Source: Algoriphagus limi (lineage in GTDB: Bacteria; Bacteroidota; Bacteroidia; Cytophagales; Cyclobacteriaceae). Taken from it: a stretch of 64,000 nucleotides of DNA. Of the stretch, positions 26,375 to 35,377 are shown in pieces; positions within the stretch are counted from its first letter, which is position 1; each line of letters opens with the position of its first letter. The notes under the pieces were generated by a model. The model saw only the letters and a program-made list of their open reading frames with translations. It searched no databases and was not told where the DNA came from. Location of the stretch: positions 868,001 through 932,000 of the forward strand of contig NZ_JANWGH010000001.1 of NCBI RefSeq assembly GCF_024919275.1. Direction: 5' to 3'. The translations under genes and the position numbers were made by a program.

Positions 26375-27469
26375 ATGAGTGAAGATTTCCTACCAATAAA
26401 CGGTACAGACTACATTGAACTTTATGTAGGTAATGCCAAGCAATCTGCACTGTTTTATCAATATGCCTTCGGATTTGAATTGATAGCGTATGCAGGCCCT
26501 GAAACAGGTGTTCGGGATCGTGCTTCTTATGTTTTGAAGCAAGGTAAAATCAGATTAGTCCTTACCTCTCCCCTTCAATCCAACCATCCTATTTCTGAGC
26601 ATATTCAGAAACATGGTGATGGTGTAAAAGTCTTGGCGCTTTGGGTGGATGATGCTGCCAAGTCATGGTACGAAACCACATCAAGAGGTGCTGAATCAGC
26701 AGGTGAACCTACCGTCATCTCTGATGAAAACGGAGAGGTAAAAGTTGCCTCAATCAAGACATATGGAGATACAATTCACACATTCGTTGAACGCAAAAAC
26801 TACAATGGAGTATTTCTTCCAGGCTATATTCCACGCTCAAGTACTTACCAATCTACTTCCATAGGTCTTAAATATATTGACCACTGCGTAGGAAATGTAG
26901 AGTTGGGAGAAATGAACAAATGGGTAGAATTCTATGAAAATGTCATGGGATTCAAATTATTGATCACTTTTGATGATCAGGATATTTCCACAGAATATTC
27001 GGCTTTGATGTCCAAGGTAGTTTCCAATGGAAATGGCTATATCAAATTTCCAATAAACGAACCTGCTGAAGGAAAGAAGAAGTCGCAAATCGAAGAGTAT
27101 TTGGATTTCTATAACGGTGCTGGAGTTCAACACATGGCGATTGCGACGGATGATATTATTCATACTGTCAGTGAACTTCGCAAACGAGGAGTTGAATTCT
27201 TGGAAGTACCCGGAACTTACTACGACGACTTATTTGAGCGAGTAGGTGAAATAGATGAGGATATTCAGCCTTTGAAAGATTTAAATATTCTGGTGGATAG
27301 GGATGATGAAGGATACTTACTTCAAATTTTCACCAAACCGCTTCAAGACAGACCAACCTTATTCATCGAAATTATTCAGCGGAAAGGAGCTACTTCTTTT
27401 GGAAAGGGTAATTTTAAGGCTTTGTTTGAGGCAATTGAACGAGAACAAGCCCTAAGAGGAAATCTTTAA
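26375..27469 (+). CDS. hppD: 4-hydroxyphenylpyruvate dioxygenase
   Basis: A 364-residue Fe(II) dioxygenase that turns 4-hydroxyphenylpyruvate into homogentisate in tyrosine breakdown. It has two vicinal-oxygen-chelate halves (about 12-140 and 165-340). The iron ligands are clear: His170 (YIDHCVGN), His253 (VQHMAIAT) and Glu332 (LFIEIIQRKG). No other homogentisate-pathway gene is in the window, so it stands alone here, bounded by its own promoter element and a terminator. Confidence 0.95.
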   Translation: MSEDFLPINGTDYIELYVGNAKQSALFYQYAFGFELIAYAGPETGVRDRASYVLKQGKIRLVLTSPLQSNHPISEHIQKHGDGVKVLALWVDDAAKSWYETTSRGAESAGEPTVISDENGEVKVASIKTYGDTIHTFVERKNYNGVFLPGYIPRSSTYQSTSIGLKYIDHCVGNVELGEMNKWVEFYENVMGFKLLITFDDQDISTEYSALMSKVVSNGNGYIKFPINEPAEGKKKSQIEEYLDFYNGAGVQHMAIATDDIIHTVSELRKRGVEFLEVPGTYYDDLFERVGEIDEDIQPLKDLNILVDRDDEGYLLQIFTKPLQDRPTLFIEIIQRKGATSFGKGNFKALFEAIEREQALRGNL

Positions 27470-27490
27470 AATAAATTGTAACGATACATT

Positions 27491-27516
27491 AAAAGCTGTC
27501 CAATTGGGCAGCTTTT
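27491..27516 (+). terminator. Terminator after hppD
   Basis: Arms AAAAGCTGTCC (27491-27501) and GGGCAGCTTTT (27506-27516), one G-T pair, 4-base loop, then T-run. Confidence 0.8.
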
Positions 27517-27564
27517 TTATTTTTCATAAATAAAGTTTCGCTAGCTTTCTAAAAAGAAAAAGCC

Positions 27565-28149
27565 ATGAAGAAGTTTGTTTCACAGATTTTTACCGGAGGA
27601 ATATTTTTCATAATCCCATTTGTCATAGTTATCATAGTATTTGAAAAGCTTATTCAAATACTCAAACCCATCAGCGCGAAATTAGGAGCCCTATTATCCA
27701 TAGAGCATTATCTATTAGATGTCCCTTACTTCTTTTCCATTTTGCTCATTATTCTTATCTGTTTCATAGCAGGGTTAATCGCAAAACTCGGAGTGGGCAA
27801 AAGAATGGTGAACTGGATAGAATCAAATATCTTAACCTTATTTCCAGGTTATCAATTGATCAAAAACACCTATGAGACCAAACTAGGTTTGGATCAAAGT
27901 GAAAATTTTCCAGTCGTACTTGCACCAATTGACGGATGGATGTTTGCTTTCTTGGTTGAAGAATTAGATGAGAAACATTCACTAGTTTTTGTTCCATCTT
28001 CACCTGACAGTTGGAGTGGAAATATGGTGATTTTTGAAAAATCAAAACTTAAAAAAACAAGTCTCCAAAAGGCTGATTTGATCAAAATGAATCGCAGACT
28101 TGGAATAGATTCAATGGGGGTTTTGGAAGGAAAGATTGATTTAAGCTGA
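27565..28149 (+). CDS. DUF502 membrane protein
   Basis: A 194-residue protein with two N-terminal hydrophobic helices (about 8-32 and 52-76) and a soluble C-terminal half. The sequence LFPGYQLIKNTYET (near 92-106) and the FVPSSPDSWSGNMVIF segment (near 142-158) match the DUF502 family. DUF502 proteins are widespread; a plant member (LCV-like) is linked to trafficking, but bacterial function is unknown. It converges with the following reverse gene (12-base gap), with no terminator evident. Confidence 0.75.
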   Translation: MKKFVSQIFTGGIFFIIPFVIVIIVFEKLIQILKPISAKLGALLSIEHYLLDVPYFFSILLIILICFIAGLIAKLGVGKRMVNWIESNILTLFPGYQLIKNTYETKLGLDQSENFPVVLAPIDGWMFAFLVEELDEKHSLVFVPSSPDSWSGNMVIFEKSKLKKTSLQKADLIKMNRRLGIDSMGVLEGKIDLS

Positions 28150-28161
28150 TAAAAAATGATT

Positions 28162-28911
28162 TCAGTTAAAATCAAACCACAAAACCAATGTGGCTTTTTC
28201 GAGAGAATCATCACCATTCAAAGACTGAGAATTAGGTGTTTCCTCAATGGGTTTAGTGGATTGATCAACGGATTTTTTTTCAAACTTCATCGAATCTGAA
28301 TCTTCCAATAAAAGATCAACTGGTTTCGACTCGGGAGTTACTTTTAGCTGAACGGTTTCAAACTCCAAAACCACGTAATCAATATCATTGCTAAGAATTG
28401 GTAATTCTTCCACCTCTTCAGATTGAGGATAAGCTATAGTTTTTTCGCTTTGTTTCTCGCCAGTCCAACGTAAGCCCGTCAATTGAGATTTAGAAAATTG
28501 AAAGGAAATTGAAGAAGGGTCACTATTCTCAGTTACCAATGATTCCATCTTCAACCTTCCCGAAGCATGAATGGTCCACACTTGATGCTTTTCATCATTG
28601 GATGTGAAAATCTGAACATCTCCATTCTTCAACCTTTTCCATCTCGAACTCCCTTGATCAGAAAGTTTTTCTTGAGAAAAATAGATCACATTCATCCCAA
28701 TTTTCACTTTTTCCAAAATCCCACTGGACTTTGAAAAAACGTAAAGATGCTCCCCTGCACGAACCTGAAAATCGATTGTCGACTCCCTGATGACTACTGA
28801 TGATACATTTTCCTCAATTGATTTAGAGAAATCATTTTCTAAAAACCCATTTTTGAAAGGAATAAAAAAAATGACTAATGGACTAAGCAGTCGAAATAAA
28901 GAAGCTAGCAT
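28162..28911 (-). CDS. Secreted hypothetical protein
   Basis: A 249-residue protein with an N-terminal hydrophobic segment (about 4-18, LFRLLSPLVIFFIPF) that looks like a signal peptide or anchor. The rest is soluble, beta-rich and acidic toward the C-terminus, with no motif that I recognise. The ATG at 28911 is preferred to an in-frame TTG at 28944, because a TAAATTTG -7-like element (28939-28932, minus strand) overlaps the longer version. It converges on the DUF502 gene. Confidence 0.55.
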   Translation of the reverse strand: MLASLFRLLSPLVIFFIPFKNGFLENDFSKSIEENVSSVVIRESTIDFQVRAGEHLYVFSKSSGILEKVKIGMNVIYFSQEKLSDQGSSRWKRLKNGDVQIFTSNDEKHQVWTIHASGRLKMESLVTENSDPSSISFQFSKSQLTGLRWTGEKQSEKTIAYPQSEEVEELPILSNDIDYVVLEFETVQLKVTPESKPVDLLLEDSDSMKFEKKSVDQSTKPIEETPNSQSLNGDDSLEKATLVLWFDFN

Positions 28912-29075
28912 AAACTCAAGGTGATTGAACTCAAATTTACTCAATAATCCTGAAGGAAGGAAAATATGTCATCAGAATGAGCCTAGATGATTTTTTTCAG
29001 GCTTTCATCACCCAATTTAGGCTAGCATTTTTTCACTTTTTCCATAAATTAGATATCTAAATAATTTTTGAACCA

Positions 29076-30806
29076 ATGAGCGAAATAGACCCTAAAATTA
29101 TGGTGCGAGCACAAGCCTGGCTCGAAGGTAATGTAGATGAAAATACTAAAAAGGCTATCCAAAAATTAATTGATGAAAATCCAACTGAACTGGTTGATTC
29201 ATTTTATCAGGATTTGGAATTTGGCACTGGAGGTCTAAGAGGCCTGATGGGTGTTGGAACCAACCGCATGAATGTCTACACAGTTGGAATGGCTACTCAA
29301 GGCTTGGCGAATTACCTACATCAGTGCTTTCCAAATCAGGAAATAGCTATAGCTATAACTCATGATAGCCGTAACAACAACACATTGTTTGCCAAAACAA
29401 CTGCAGATGTGTTCACAGCAAATGGAATTAAGGTTTACTACTTCCGTGAAATGCGACCTACTCCTATGCTTTCTTTTGCTGTTAGACACTTTGGATGCAA
29501 AAGTGGCGTCATGATTACTGCTTCCCATAATCCTAAAGAGTACAATGGTTATAAAGCTTATTGGGAAGATGGAGCCCAAGTCGTAGCTCCTCATGATAAA
29601 AACATTATAGCAGAAGTAAAGAAAATCACCTCTTTCGATCTGGTAAATTGGAATAAAAATGATGACTTGATTGAATATATTGAAGAGGACTTTGATCAAA
29701 TTTACCTAGATCTGGTAAAAGGTCTAAGCTTAGAACCTGCGGCAATTCAGGCCCAAAAGGATATGTCCATTGTTTTTTCTCCCATTCATGGAGCTTCAGG
29801 AAAAATGGTGCCTGCTGCGTTAAGAAGCTTCGGCTTTGAAAATATTCATGTAGTCAAGGAGCAAGCCGAACCAGATGGAAATTTCCCAACTGTTATTTAT
29901 CCAAATCCAGAAGAAGCAGAAGCTCTATCCATGTCTATTGATTTGGGCAAAAAAGTCAATGCGGATTTGATTTTGGCTTGTGACCCAGATGGAGATCGCT
30001 ATGCAGCAGTAGTACCTAATGAATCTGGTGAATTTGAATTATTGAACGGGAATCAAACAGGCACGCTTCTATCCTTTTATCTATTGAGCAAATGGAAAGA
30101 AGCCGGAAAACTGGACGGCCATCAGTTCATGGTGAACACCATCGTTACCACAGAACTCATTAATCGCATTGCTGAAGGTTTTGGAGTACAATGCTTTAAT
30201 GTTTTGACCGGCTTCAAAAACATTGCGGCTATTATTCGAGACCTCGAAGGTAAAGAAAAATTCATTGGAGGTGGCGAAGAGTCATATGGCTATTTAGTTG
30301 GAGATTTTGTTCGTGATAAAGATGGAGTAAGTGCTTGTGCTATGGTAGCAGAAGCTATTGCCTATTACAAAACCCAAGGGAAATCTGTCTTTGATGTATT
30401 GGCTGAAATCTACCATCAATTTGGCTTCTACAAAGAATCGTTGATTTCTGTCACCAAGAAAGGAAAAGATGGAGCCGAGCAAATTCAGGCATTAATGATG
30501 GATTTTAGACAAAATCCTCCAAAATCTATGAATGGAATTCCGGTGGCAAAAATCGTAGATGTCAAAGAGGGCACCATCTTAGATGTGAAATCAGGAGAAA
30601 AAGAACTCTTAGGGCTGGAGCATTCCAATGTGATGCAATTTTACCTAGAAGATGGAAGTAAAATTTCAGCAAGACCATCTGGGACCGAACCAAAGATCAA
30701 ATATTATTTCTCCGTTAATGCACCATTAGAAAATATAAGTGATTATCGAAAAGTGGAAGGAGAATTAGTTCAGCGATTAGAAGATCTAAAACGCTATTTC
30801 TCTTAA
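29076..30806 (+). CDS. Phospho-sugar mutase (phosphoglucomutase/phosphomannomutase)
   Basis: A 576-residue cytoplasmic enzyme of the alpha-D-phosphohexomutase family. All four signature blocks are present: the phosphoserine loop TASHNP with Ser150, the metal loop DPDGDR (near 305), the sugar-binding GGGEESYG (near 400) and the phosphate-binding RPSGTEPK (near 533). It would interconvert hexose-1- and hexose-6-phosphates to feed glycogen, envelope sugars and glycolysis. The length and N-terminal extension match the long PgcA-like group of Bacteroidota. Solitary gene with its own terminator. Confidence 0.9.
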   Translation: MSEIDPKIMVRAQAWLEGNVDENTKKAIQKLIDENPTELVDSFYQDLEFGTGGLRGLMGVGTNRMNVYTVGMATQGLANYLHQCFPNQEIAIAITHDSRNNNTLFAKTTADVFTANGIKVYYFREMRPTPMLSFAVRHFGCKSGVMITASHNPKEYNGYKAYWEDGAQVVAPHDKNIIAEVKKITSFDLVNWNKNDDLIEYIEEDFDQIYLDLVKGLSLEPAAIQAQKDMSIVFSPIHGASGKMVPAALRSFGFENIHVVKEQAEPDGNFPTVIYPNPEEAEALSMSIDLGKKVNADLILACDPDGDRYAAVVPNESGEFELLNGNQTGTLLSFYLLSKWKEAGKLDGHQFMVNTIVTTELINRIAEGFGVQCFNVLTGFKNIAAIIRDLEGKEKFIGGGEESYGYLVGDFVRDKDGVSACAMVAEAIAYYKTQGKSVFDVLAEIYHQFGFYKESLISVTKKGKDGAEQIQALMMDFRQNPPKSMNGIPVAKIVDVKEGTILDVKSGEKELLGLEHSNVMQFYLEDGSKISARPSGTEPKIKYYFSVNAPLENISDYRKVEGELVQRLEDLKRYFS

Positions 30807-30827
30807 TTAGCATAATTCTAAAAGAAG

Positions 30828-30857
30828 AAAAGGCAGCATTTAGAAGTGCTGCCTTTT
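30828..30857. terminator. Terminator between phosphohexomutase and aspartoacylase-like genes
   Basis: Arms AAAAGGCAGCA (30828-30838) and TGCTGCCTTTT (30847-30857), 11-bp stem with an 8-base loop, ending in a T-run on the plus strand and A-rich on the other side. Confidence 0.85.
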
Positions 30858-30877
30858 TTATTTCAATGAAAATCGAA

Positions 30878-31825
30878 TTATCCCTCTTTACCTAGGTGAA
30901 TCAATGCCTCTCCTACATTTATCACAGGTAGATTATTAATCCCGATTACATAGCCATTGGAAGGAGCTTTCACTGGAACTTTCACCTGACCATAGGGATC
31001 GGAAATCCGAGCTAAAACCTGACCCTTTTTAACATAATCTCCTAACTGAATTGAGGAGTTAAATATTCCTGAAGCCCTTGCTCGTATCCAACTGGACTCC
31101 TTCAAAATTATACTTTCTCTTTTTTCAGAAGCATATTCAATCATCCCAAAATGATGCAAGACTCGCTTGATTCCAGCTACACCCTCTTCAATCGCTTGAT
31201 CATCTAGACGCATAGATTCTCCACCTTCAAAAACCAAAACATGTTTTCCAGCGCTTTGTGCAGCTTTACGGAAAGATTTGTCGATGACTTTTGAATTGAC
31301 GATGTAATAAGTACCAAAAACCTCAGCCAGTTCTTTGGATTTTTTATCCTTGAAATCTACTCGAATTTGAGGTTGATTACTAAGCATCCTACCACCTGTG
31401 TGGAAATCAAACCCATAGTCGATTAGAGGAATGATCTGTTCATTAAGTATGTGTGCAATTTGACCAGCAAGAGACCCCTTTTTACTTCCGGGAAAACTTC
31501 GATTGAGGTCCCGACCATCAGGAAATGTCCTGCTATTGGACAAAAACCCATAAATATTCACTAAAGGAATGATAATGATGGTACCCTTTTGAAGCTCCAA
31601 GCCTGAATCTATCTCTTCCAAAATCCTTCGAGCTGTAACGATCCCGTTTATTTCGTCTCCATGAACTCCCCCACAAACCAAAATTACTGGCCCATCTTCT
31701 TTTGACGAACGAATGAAAATAGGAAGATCAATGAGGGTGTGACTTGGAAGCTTTGCTATCGGTAATTCAATATTTACTTTTTGACCAGGTCTGATTTTGG
31801 TACCATTAATGTTTATTTCCCTCAT
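30878..31825 (-). CDS. Succinylglutamate desuccinylase/aspartoacylase family protein
   Basis: A 315-residue M14-like zinc amidohydrolase. Zinc ligands are seen in GGVHGDEING (His and Glu, about 52-61) and in DFHTGGR (about 140), with substrate-binding Arg in DLNRSFPG (about 106-113). The C-terminal 70 residues form a beta-barrel with a biotinyl-lipoyl-like pattern (LARISDPYG, VKAPSNGYVIGI), seen in the AstE/aspartoacylase-like group. It would remove an acyl group from an amino acid; the substrate is unknown. No arginine-succinyl pathway genes are nearby. ATG 31825. Confidence 0.75.
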   Translation of the reverse strand: MREININGTKIRPGQKVNIELPIAKLPSHTLIDLPIFIRSSKEDGPVILVCGGVHGDEINGIVTARRILEEIDSGLELQKGTIIIIPLVNIYGFLSNSRTFPDGRDLNRSFPGSKKGSLAGQIAHILNEQIIPLIDYGFDFHTGGRMLSNQPQIRVDFKDKKSKELAEVFGTYYIVNSKVIDKSFRKAAQSAGKHVLVFEGGESMRLDDQAIEEGVAGIKRVLHHFGMIEYASEKRESIILKESSWIRARASGIFNSSIQLGDYVKKGQVLARISDPYGQVKVPVKAPSNGYVIGINNLPVINVGEALIHLGKEG

Positions 31826-31892
31826 AGCTCGAAAAGCCTAAAATTTCAATTTCTTGCAAAACTTATTTCCTTTGCACTGCACAAAGTAGCCT

Positions 31893-32906
31893 ATGAATAT
31901 ACAAGAAAACATTTCTTTAAAGTCTTACAATACCTTCGGCATTGACAAGAAAGCTAGATTTTTTACTGCTGTTGAATCCATAGAGGATTTACGTGAGGCT
32001 TTGGTATTTGCCAATCGAGAAAATATCCCAGTTATCATATTAGGCGGAGGTAGCAACATCCTCCTTACAAAAGACCAAGATGCTTTAATCATAAAAGTCG
32101 ATTTAAAAGGAATTCAGGTATTGGAAGAAAATGAGGAATCCGTTTTGGTCGAAGTAGGTGCAGGTGAAGTTTGGCATGAATGGGTCCAATATGCCATCAA
32201 TAAAAACTGGGGCGGATTAGAAAACCTATCGCTTATTCCTGGGACTGTAGGTGCATCCCCAATGCAAAATATCGGTGCTTATGGTGTGGAAATCCGTGAT
32301 GTTTTCAAAAGCCTGAAAGCCTTGAATAGAAAGACGCTATTATTGGAAAGCTTTTCAGCAGAACAATGCGAGTTTGGATATAGGGAAAGCGTATTTAAAC
32401 ATAAACTGAAAGATCAATATGTTATCTGTTCGGTTACTTTCCGACTTTCAAAAAAGCCCAATTTTCATACGGAATATGGAGCCATTAAGGAAACTTTAAA
32501 GGAAATGAATGTTCCGGAAATTAATATTCAAGCAATTTCCCAAGCCGTTGTAAAAATCAGACAATCCAAACTTCCTGATCCAAAAGTAATCGGAAATGCA
32601 GGTTCTTTTTTCAAAAATCCCACTGTGGATTTGGAGGTTTATGAAAAAATAAAAGAGTCCTATCCTACCGTACCAGGTTATCCTCAAGAGAATGGAATAA
32701 AAGTTCCAGCAGGTTGGTTAATTGAGCAAGCCGGGTGGAAAGGATTCAAAAAAGGCCAAATTGGAGTGCATGACAAACAAGCACTTGTTCTGGTAAACTT
32801 TGGAGAGGGTGATGGGCAAGAAATCGCACAATTGGCTTCTGAAATCCAAAATTCTGTCAAAGAAAAGTTTGGAATTCAACTTAAACCGGAGGTGAATTTC
32901 CTTTAA
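31893..32906 (+). CDS. murB: UDP-N-acetylmuramate dehydrogenase MurB
   Basis: A 337-residue FAD enzyme that reduces UDP-GlcNAc-enolpyruvate to UDP-MurNAc in cell-wall synthesis. FAD-binding motifs are ILGGGSNILL (near 49-58) and IPGTVGASPMQNIGAYG (about 112-128). The catalytic Ser238 is in GNAGSFFKNP, and the C-terminal substrate domain has the GWKGFK block; this layout is the type I (Escherichia-like) form. Its TAA overlaps the stop of the convergent dCMP deaminase gene (shared TTTAAA). Confidence 0.95.
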   Translation: MNIQENISLKSYNTFGIDKKARFFTAVESIEDLREALVFANRENIPVIILGGGSNILLTKDQDALIIKVDLKGIQVLEENEESVLVEVGAGEVWHEWVQYAINKNWGGLENLSLIPGTVGASPMQNIGAYGVEIRDVFKSLKALNRKTLLLESFSAEQCEFGYRESVFKHKLKDQYVICSVTFRLSKKPNFHTEYGAIKETLKEMNVPEINIQAISQAVVKIRQSKLPDPKVIGNAGSFFKNPTVDLEVYEKIKESYPTVPGYPQENGIKVPAGWLIEQAGWKGFKKGQIGVHDKQALVLVNFGEGDGQEIAQLASEIQNSVKEKFGIQLKPEVNFL

Positions 32907-33385
32907 ATCAAAGGATCATGTACATCTACTTCTTTTGAGTAGCGATCAACAGTGACTCCAAATTTCCTTAGGAAATCAACCCCTTCATCACTTCCAATCC
33001 CTTTATATTCCGCATAGGAAAAAAGGTAAACGACCTTTGAGATTCCCATAGAAAAAATAATTCGGGCGCATGCCAAGCAAGGTGCCAAGGTTACATATAG
33101 GGTTGAACCCTCAACCGAAGTATTATTTTTAACTGCATAAAGAATGGCATTTTGCTCGGCATGAAGAGCTAGGGAGCAACTTCCCTTGCTATCTCTTGCA
33201 CAGCCTTTTTCAGGAAACTCCACATCACAATTATGCGTACCTGCCGGTGGACCGTTATAACCAATCGAAATAATTCGAGTGTCCTTTGTCAATACAGCAC
33301 CTACATGCTTTTTGATGCAATGAGACCGTTTGGCTAGGTTTACAGCCAATTCCATAAAAATATCATCAAAATCTGGTCGATTCAT
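32903..33385 (-). CDS. dCMP deaminase family protein
   Basis: A 160-residue zinc deaminase. The catalytic motifs are HAEQNAI (zinc His, general-acid Glu) and the PCLAC (two zinc cysteines), plus extra zinc residues in the CDVEFPEKGCARDSKGSC insert typical of ComEB/dCMP deaminases. It would convert dCMP to dUMP for dTTP synthesis. ATG 33385 is chosen over an in-frame TTG at 33403, because a TATTTTTG -7 element (33408-33401, minus) overlaps that TTG. Overlaps murB by 4 bases at the convergent ends. Confidence 0.9.
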   Translation of the reverse strand: MNRPDFDDIFMELAVNLAKRSHCIKKHVGAVLTKDTRIISIGYNGPPAGTHNCDVEFPEKGCARDSKGSCSLALHAEQNAILYAVKNNTSVEGSTLYVTLAPCLACARIIFSMGISKVVYLFSYAEYKGIGSDEGVDFLRKFGVTVDRYSKEVDVHDPLI

Positions 33386-33511
33386 GTCGCGAATTTTGTT
33401 CAAAAATAGTATTTGACTTGAAGCATAAGAAAAAGAAAGCTGAAACCTTTAAAAAAATGTTTTAAAAGGTAAGGCTTTAAGTAAAAAGGTAAAAAAAAAT
33501 TATTTTGAGGT

Positions 33512-34087
33512 ATGAATTGGAGACTTTCATTTATTTGGGCTATTGCTATACTTTCTTTGGGCTTACAAGCATGTAGTAGTATTGAGGTTTTTAAAGAAAA
33601 TTCTGAAATCCCTCTACGTAAAAATTATAAAAGCTTCGTGATTGTAAACCAAGAAGTAAACATGAGAGGTTTTTCCACTCAATTTTTAGATGCAAAAGTG
33701 CAAGATCGAATCCAGGAAGTTTTAGAATCGGAAGGTCTGGTATACGATAGAGTTAAGCCAGAACTCGTCATCCGCTACACCTCAAATGAAGATCCAAGAC
33801 AACGAGAAGTAAATACCTTCAACAACCCCTATCCATTTTGGGGCTATCGAGTTTGGGATCCTTGGATGTATAATCCATACATGTATGATAATCGGCCACG
33901 TACCGACAATTATGAATTGGTACAGGTGATTATTGATTTCATTGATTCCGGAGAAGATAAGTTCTTGATGACACTCACGGGAGTTACTGAAGTTAGCAGT
34001 GCAAAGACTAAGGAAAAAAAGGTAATAAAGGCTACCGATAAAATTCTAGAAAGGTTTCTTCAGGAATCCCAATACAATCAAAATTAA
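33512..34087 (+). CDS. DUF4136 lipoprotein
   Basis: A 191-residue exported lipoprotein with lipobox LQAC (Cys21) after a short signal peptide. The following domain, with a Trp/Tyr/Pro-rich stretch (about 105-135: PFWGYRVWDPWMYNPYMY), matches the DUF4136 family, which is common in Bacteroidota and proteobacterial outer-membrane lipoproteins and has no known reaction. Solitary gene with no clear promoter; a weak hairpin (GGTCAA/TTGACC, 34097-34116) lies after it. Confidence 0.75.
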   Translation: MNWRLSFIWAIAILSLGLQACSSIEVFKENSEIPLRKNYKSFVIVNQEVNMRGFSTQFLDAKVQDRIQEVLESEGLVYDRVKPELVIRYTSNEDPRQREVNTFNNPYPFWGYRVWDPWMYNPYMYDNRPRTDNYELVQVIIDFIDSGEDKFLMTLTGVTEVSSAKTKEKKVIKATDKILERFLQESQYNQN

Positions 34088-34419
34088 TTTCCTAGAGGTC
34101 AACTGTTTTTTTGACCCAATAACTATTTGTGTTTATAGGAAAAAGCTAAAAATTTCAAATTGAAAACATTTTTTGGTTTTCAACTTACCACCCGTCTACA
34201 CGACTGAAAGAGCTTTAAAATTTACCTATTTTACCTATCTGTTACTTATTACTGTTCAAATCAAAAAGAAAAACCGTTTTAGAAGACCGGGAAAAGTATA
34301 AAATAGATGAATATTCACTAATTATTAAAAACTTATTTGGCAAATTATTTGTAGAGACAGGAAAGAGTTGTACTTTTGTATAACAATTATTGTATTTCAG
34401 TCTAAGATATTTGCATTTA
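34088..34419. other. 332-bp gap with a response-regulator promoter
   Basis: The longest gene-free stretch in the window. It begins with a weak hairpin after the DUF4136 gene and is otherwise AT-rich, without an ORF or RNA signature that I can support. Its end carries the promoter of the response regulator. A GTTCAAATC string at 34254 is not part of a tRNA (see rejected). Confidence 0.6.
34348..34378 (+). promoter_or_regulatory. Near-ideal Bacteroidota housekeeping promoter
   Basis: TTTG (34348-34351), 19 bases, then TACTTTTG (34371-34378), an exact match to the TTTG-N19-TAnnTTTG pattern. The predicted start is near 34385, giving a leader of about 35 bases before the ATG at 34420. Confidence 0.75.
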
Positions 34420-34785
34420 ATGTTGACAATCGTTCTCATAGATGATGACCCTATCAGCACCTTCGTGACTGAGAAGCTCATTTCAAAAAATGTGAAGGAG
34501 CCGTGCAAATTTTTTAAATATCAAAGTGCAAAAAAAGCATTGAATGAAATCTACGATATAAAGCCAAATTATCTCTTTTTAGACTTAAATATGCCAGAAA
34601 TGACCGGATGGGATTTCTTGGATAATTTTGATACCGCAAAAAATGAGGCTGAAATATACATTCTCAGTAGCTCAGTTGATGAAAGAGATATTAATAAGGC
34701 AAGCAAATACCAGGTAGTAAAGGATTACCTTTCAAAGCCACTTATTAAAAAATACATTCAAAGCATCTTTCAACGGCCCAACTAG
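34420..34785 (+). CDS. Stand-alone response regulator receiver domain
   Basis: A 121-residue single-domain receiver, with no output domain. Acidic pocket Asp8-Asp9, phospho-acceptor Asp55 in YLFLDLNMPEMTGW, and the conserved Lys in YLSKPL near 107 are present. Such CheY-like proteins pass a phosphate signal by protein contact. No histidine kinase is in the window, so its partner lies elsewhere. ATG 34420 is taken in place of the TTG at 34390, which lies just after the -7 element and would add a non-family N-terminus. Confidence 0.85.
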   Translation: MLTIVLIDDDPISTFVTEKLISKNVKEPCKFFKYQSAKKALNEIYDIKPNYLFLDLNMPEMTGWDFLDNFDTAKNEAEIYILSSSVDERDINKASKYQVVKDYLSKPLIKKYIQSIFQRPN

Positions 34786-34843
34786 GGTCATTTTTATTTC
34801 AACCATTCTCTCTTTTTTCAGTTATTTGAGAAAAGAGAAAATC

Positions 34844-35323
34844 ATGAAACCAATACATCCTGAATTGATAGCTGCAATTGAACGGACAGCTAAGAAATTG
34901 AAAGAAGGAGCCGCCTATCAATGGGGACATATGGGAGCATGCAACTGTGGGAACTTAGCCCAGGAATTGACTCCTTTTTCAAAAGCAGAAATTCATCGTT
35001 ATGCAATGGAGCGTTCCGGGGATTGGAATGATCAAATTTTAGAGTTTTGTCCAAGTAGTGGGTACCCTCTGGATTTGGTTATCGAGCGAATGCTAGATTT
35101 TGGAGTCACCCTGGAGGATTTAAGACATTTGGAACGGCTTTCCTCGCCTGAAGTATTAGCTGTTATGCCTTTAAAACGAAGAAACTCCCTTTCTCACAAC
35201 AAGAAAGATGATGTCATTTATTACCTCGAAACATGGGCAAAGATGCTTCGCGAGAAGTGGGAAAATCAGCAATCTGAAGTAAAAATTGATACATTGAAAA
35301 AAAATTCAATTTCGGTGCATTGA
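34844..35323 (+). CDS. Hypothetical protein with WGHMGACNCG motif
   Basis: A 159-residue soluble, helical protein that I do not recognise. The N-terminal part carries W27-G-H29 followed by Cys33 and Cys35 in CNCG; a further Cys lies in ILEFCPSSG. The Cys/His arrangement could bind a metal. The ATG at 34844 is used; an in-frame TTG six codons earlier is weaker. It follows the response regulator by 58 bases in the same direction and may be in one unit, before a hairpin at 35324-35350. Confidence 0.6.
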   Translation: MKPIHPELIAAIERTAKKLKEGAAYQWGHMGACNCGNLAQELTPFSKAEIHRYAMERSGDWNDQILEFCPSSGYPLDLVIERMLDFGVTLEDLRHLERLSSPEVLAVMPLKRRNSLSHNKKDDVIYYLETWAKMLREKWENQQSEVKIDTLKKNSISVH

Positions 35324-35350
35324 GCGAATTGAAATTTTAATTTAATTCGC
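35324..35350 (+). repeat. Hairpin after the CNCG protein gene
   Basis: GCGAATT (35324-35330) and AATTCGC (35344-35350) form a 7-bp inverted repeat, with the inner AAATT and AATTT also able to pair across one bulge. It begins immediately after the TGA. No T-run follows, so it may not terminate; it may protect the RNA end or separate the acidic-protein gene. Confidence 0.4.
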
Positions 35351-35377
35351 ACCATATCAACCTTTACCAAAAGAGCT

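Noticed and set aside
34254..34262. GTTCAAATC string that resembles the T-loop of a tRNA
   Set aside because: No acceptor stem, D-loop or anticodon stem can be drawn around it; the surroundings are plain AT-rich intergenic sequence.
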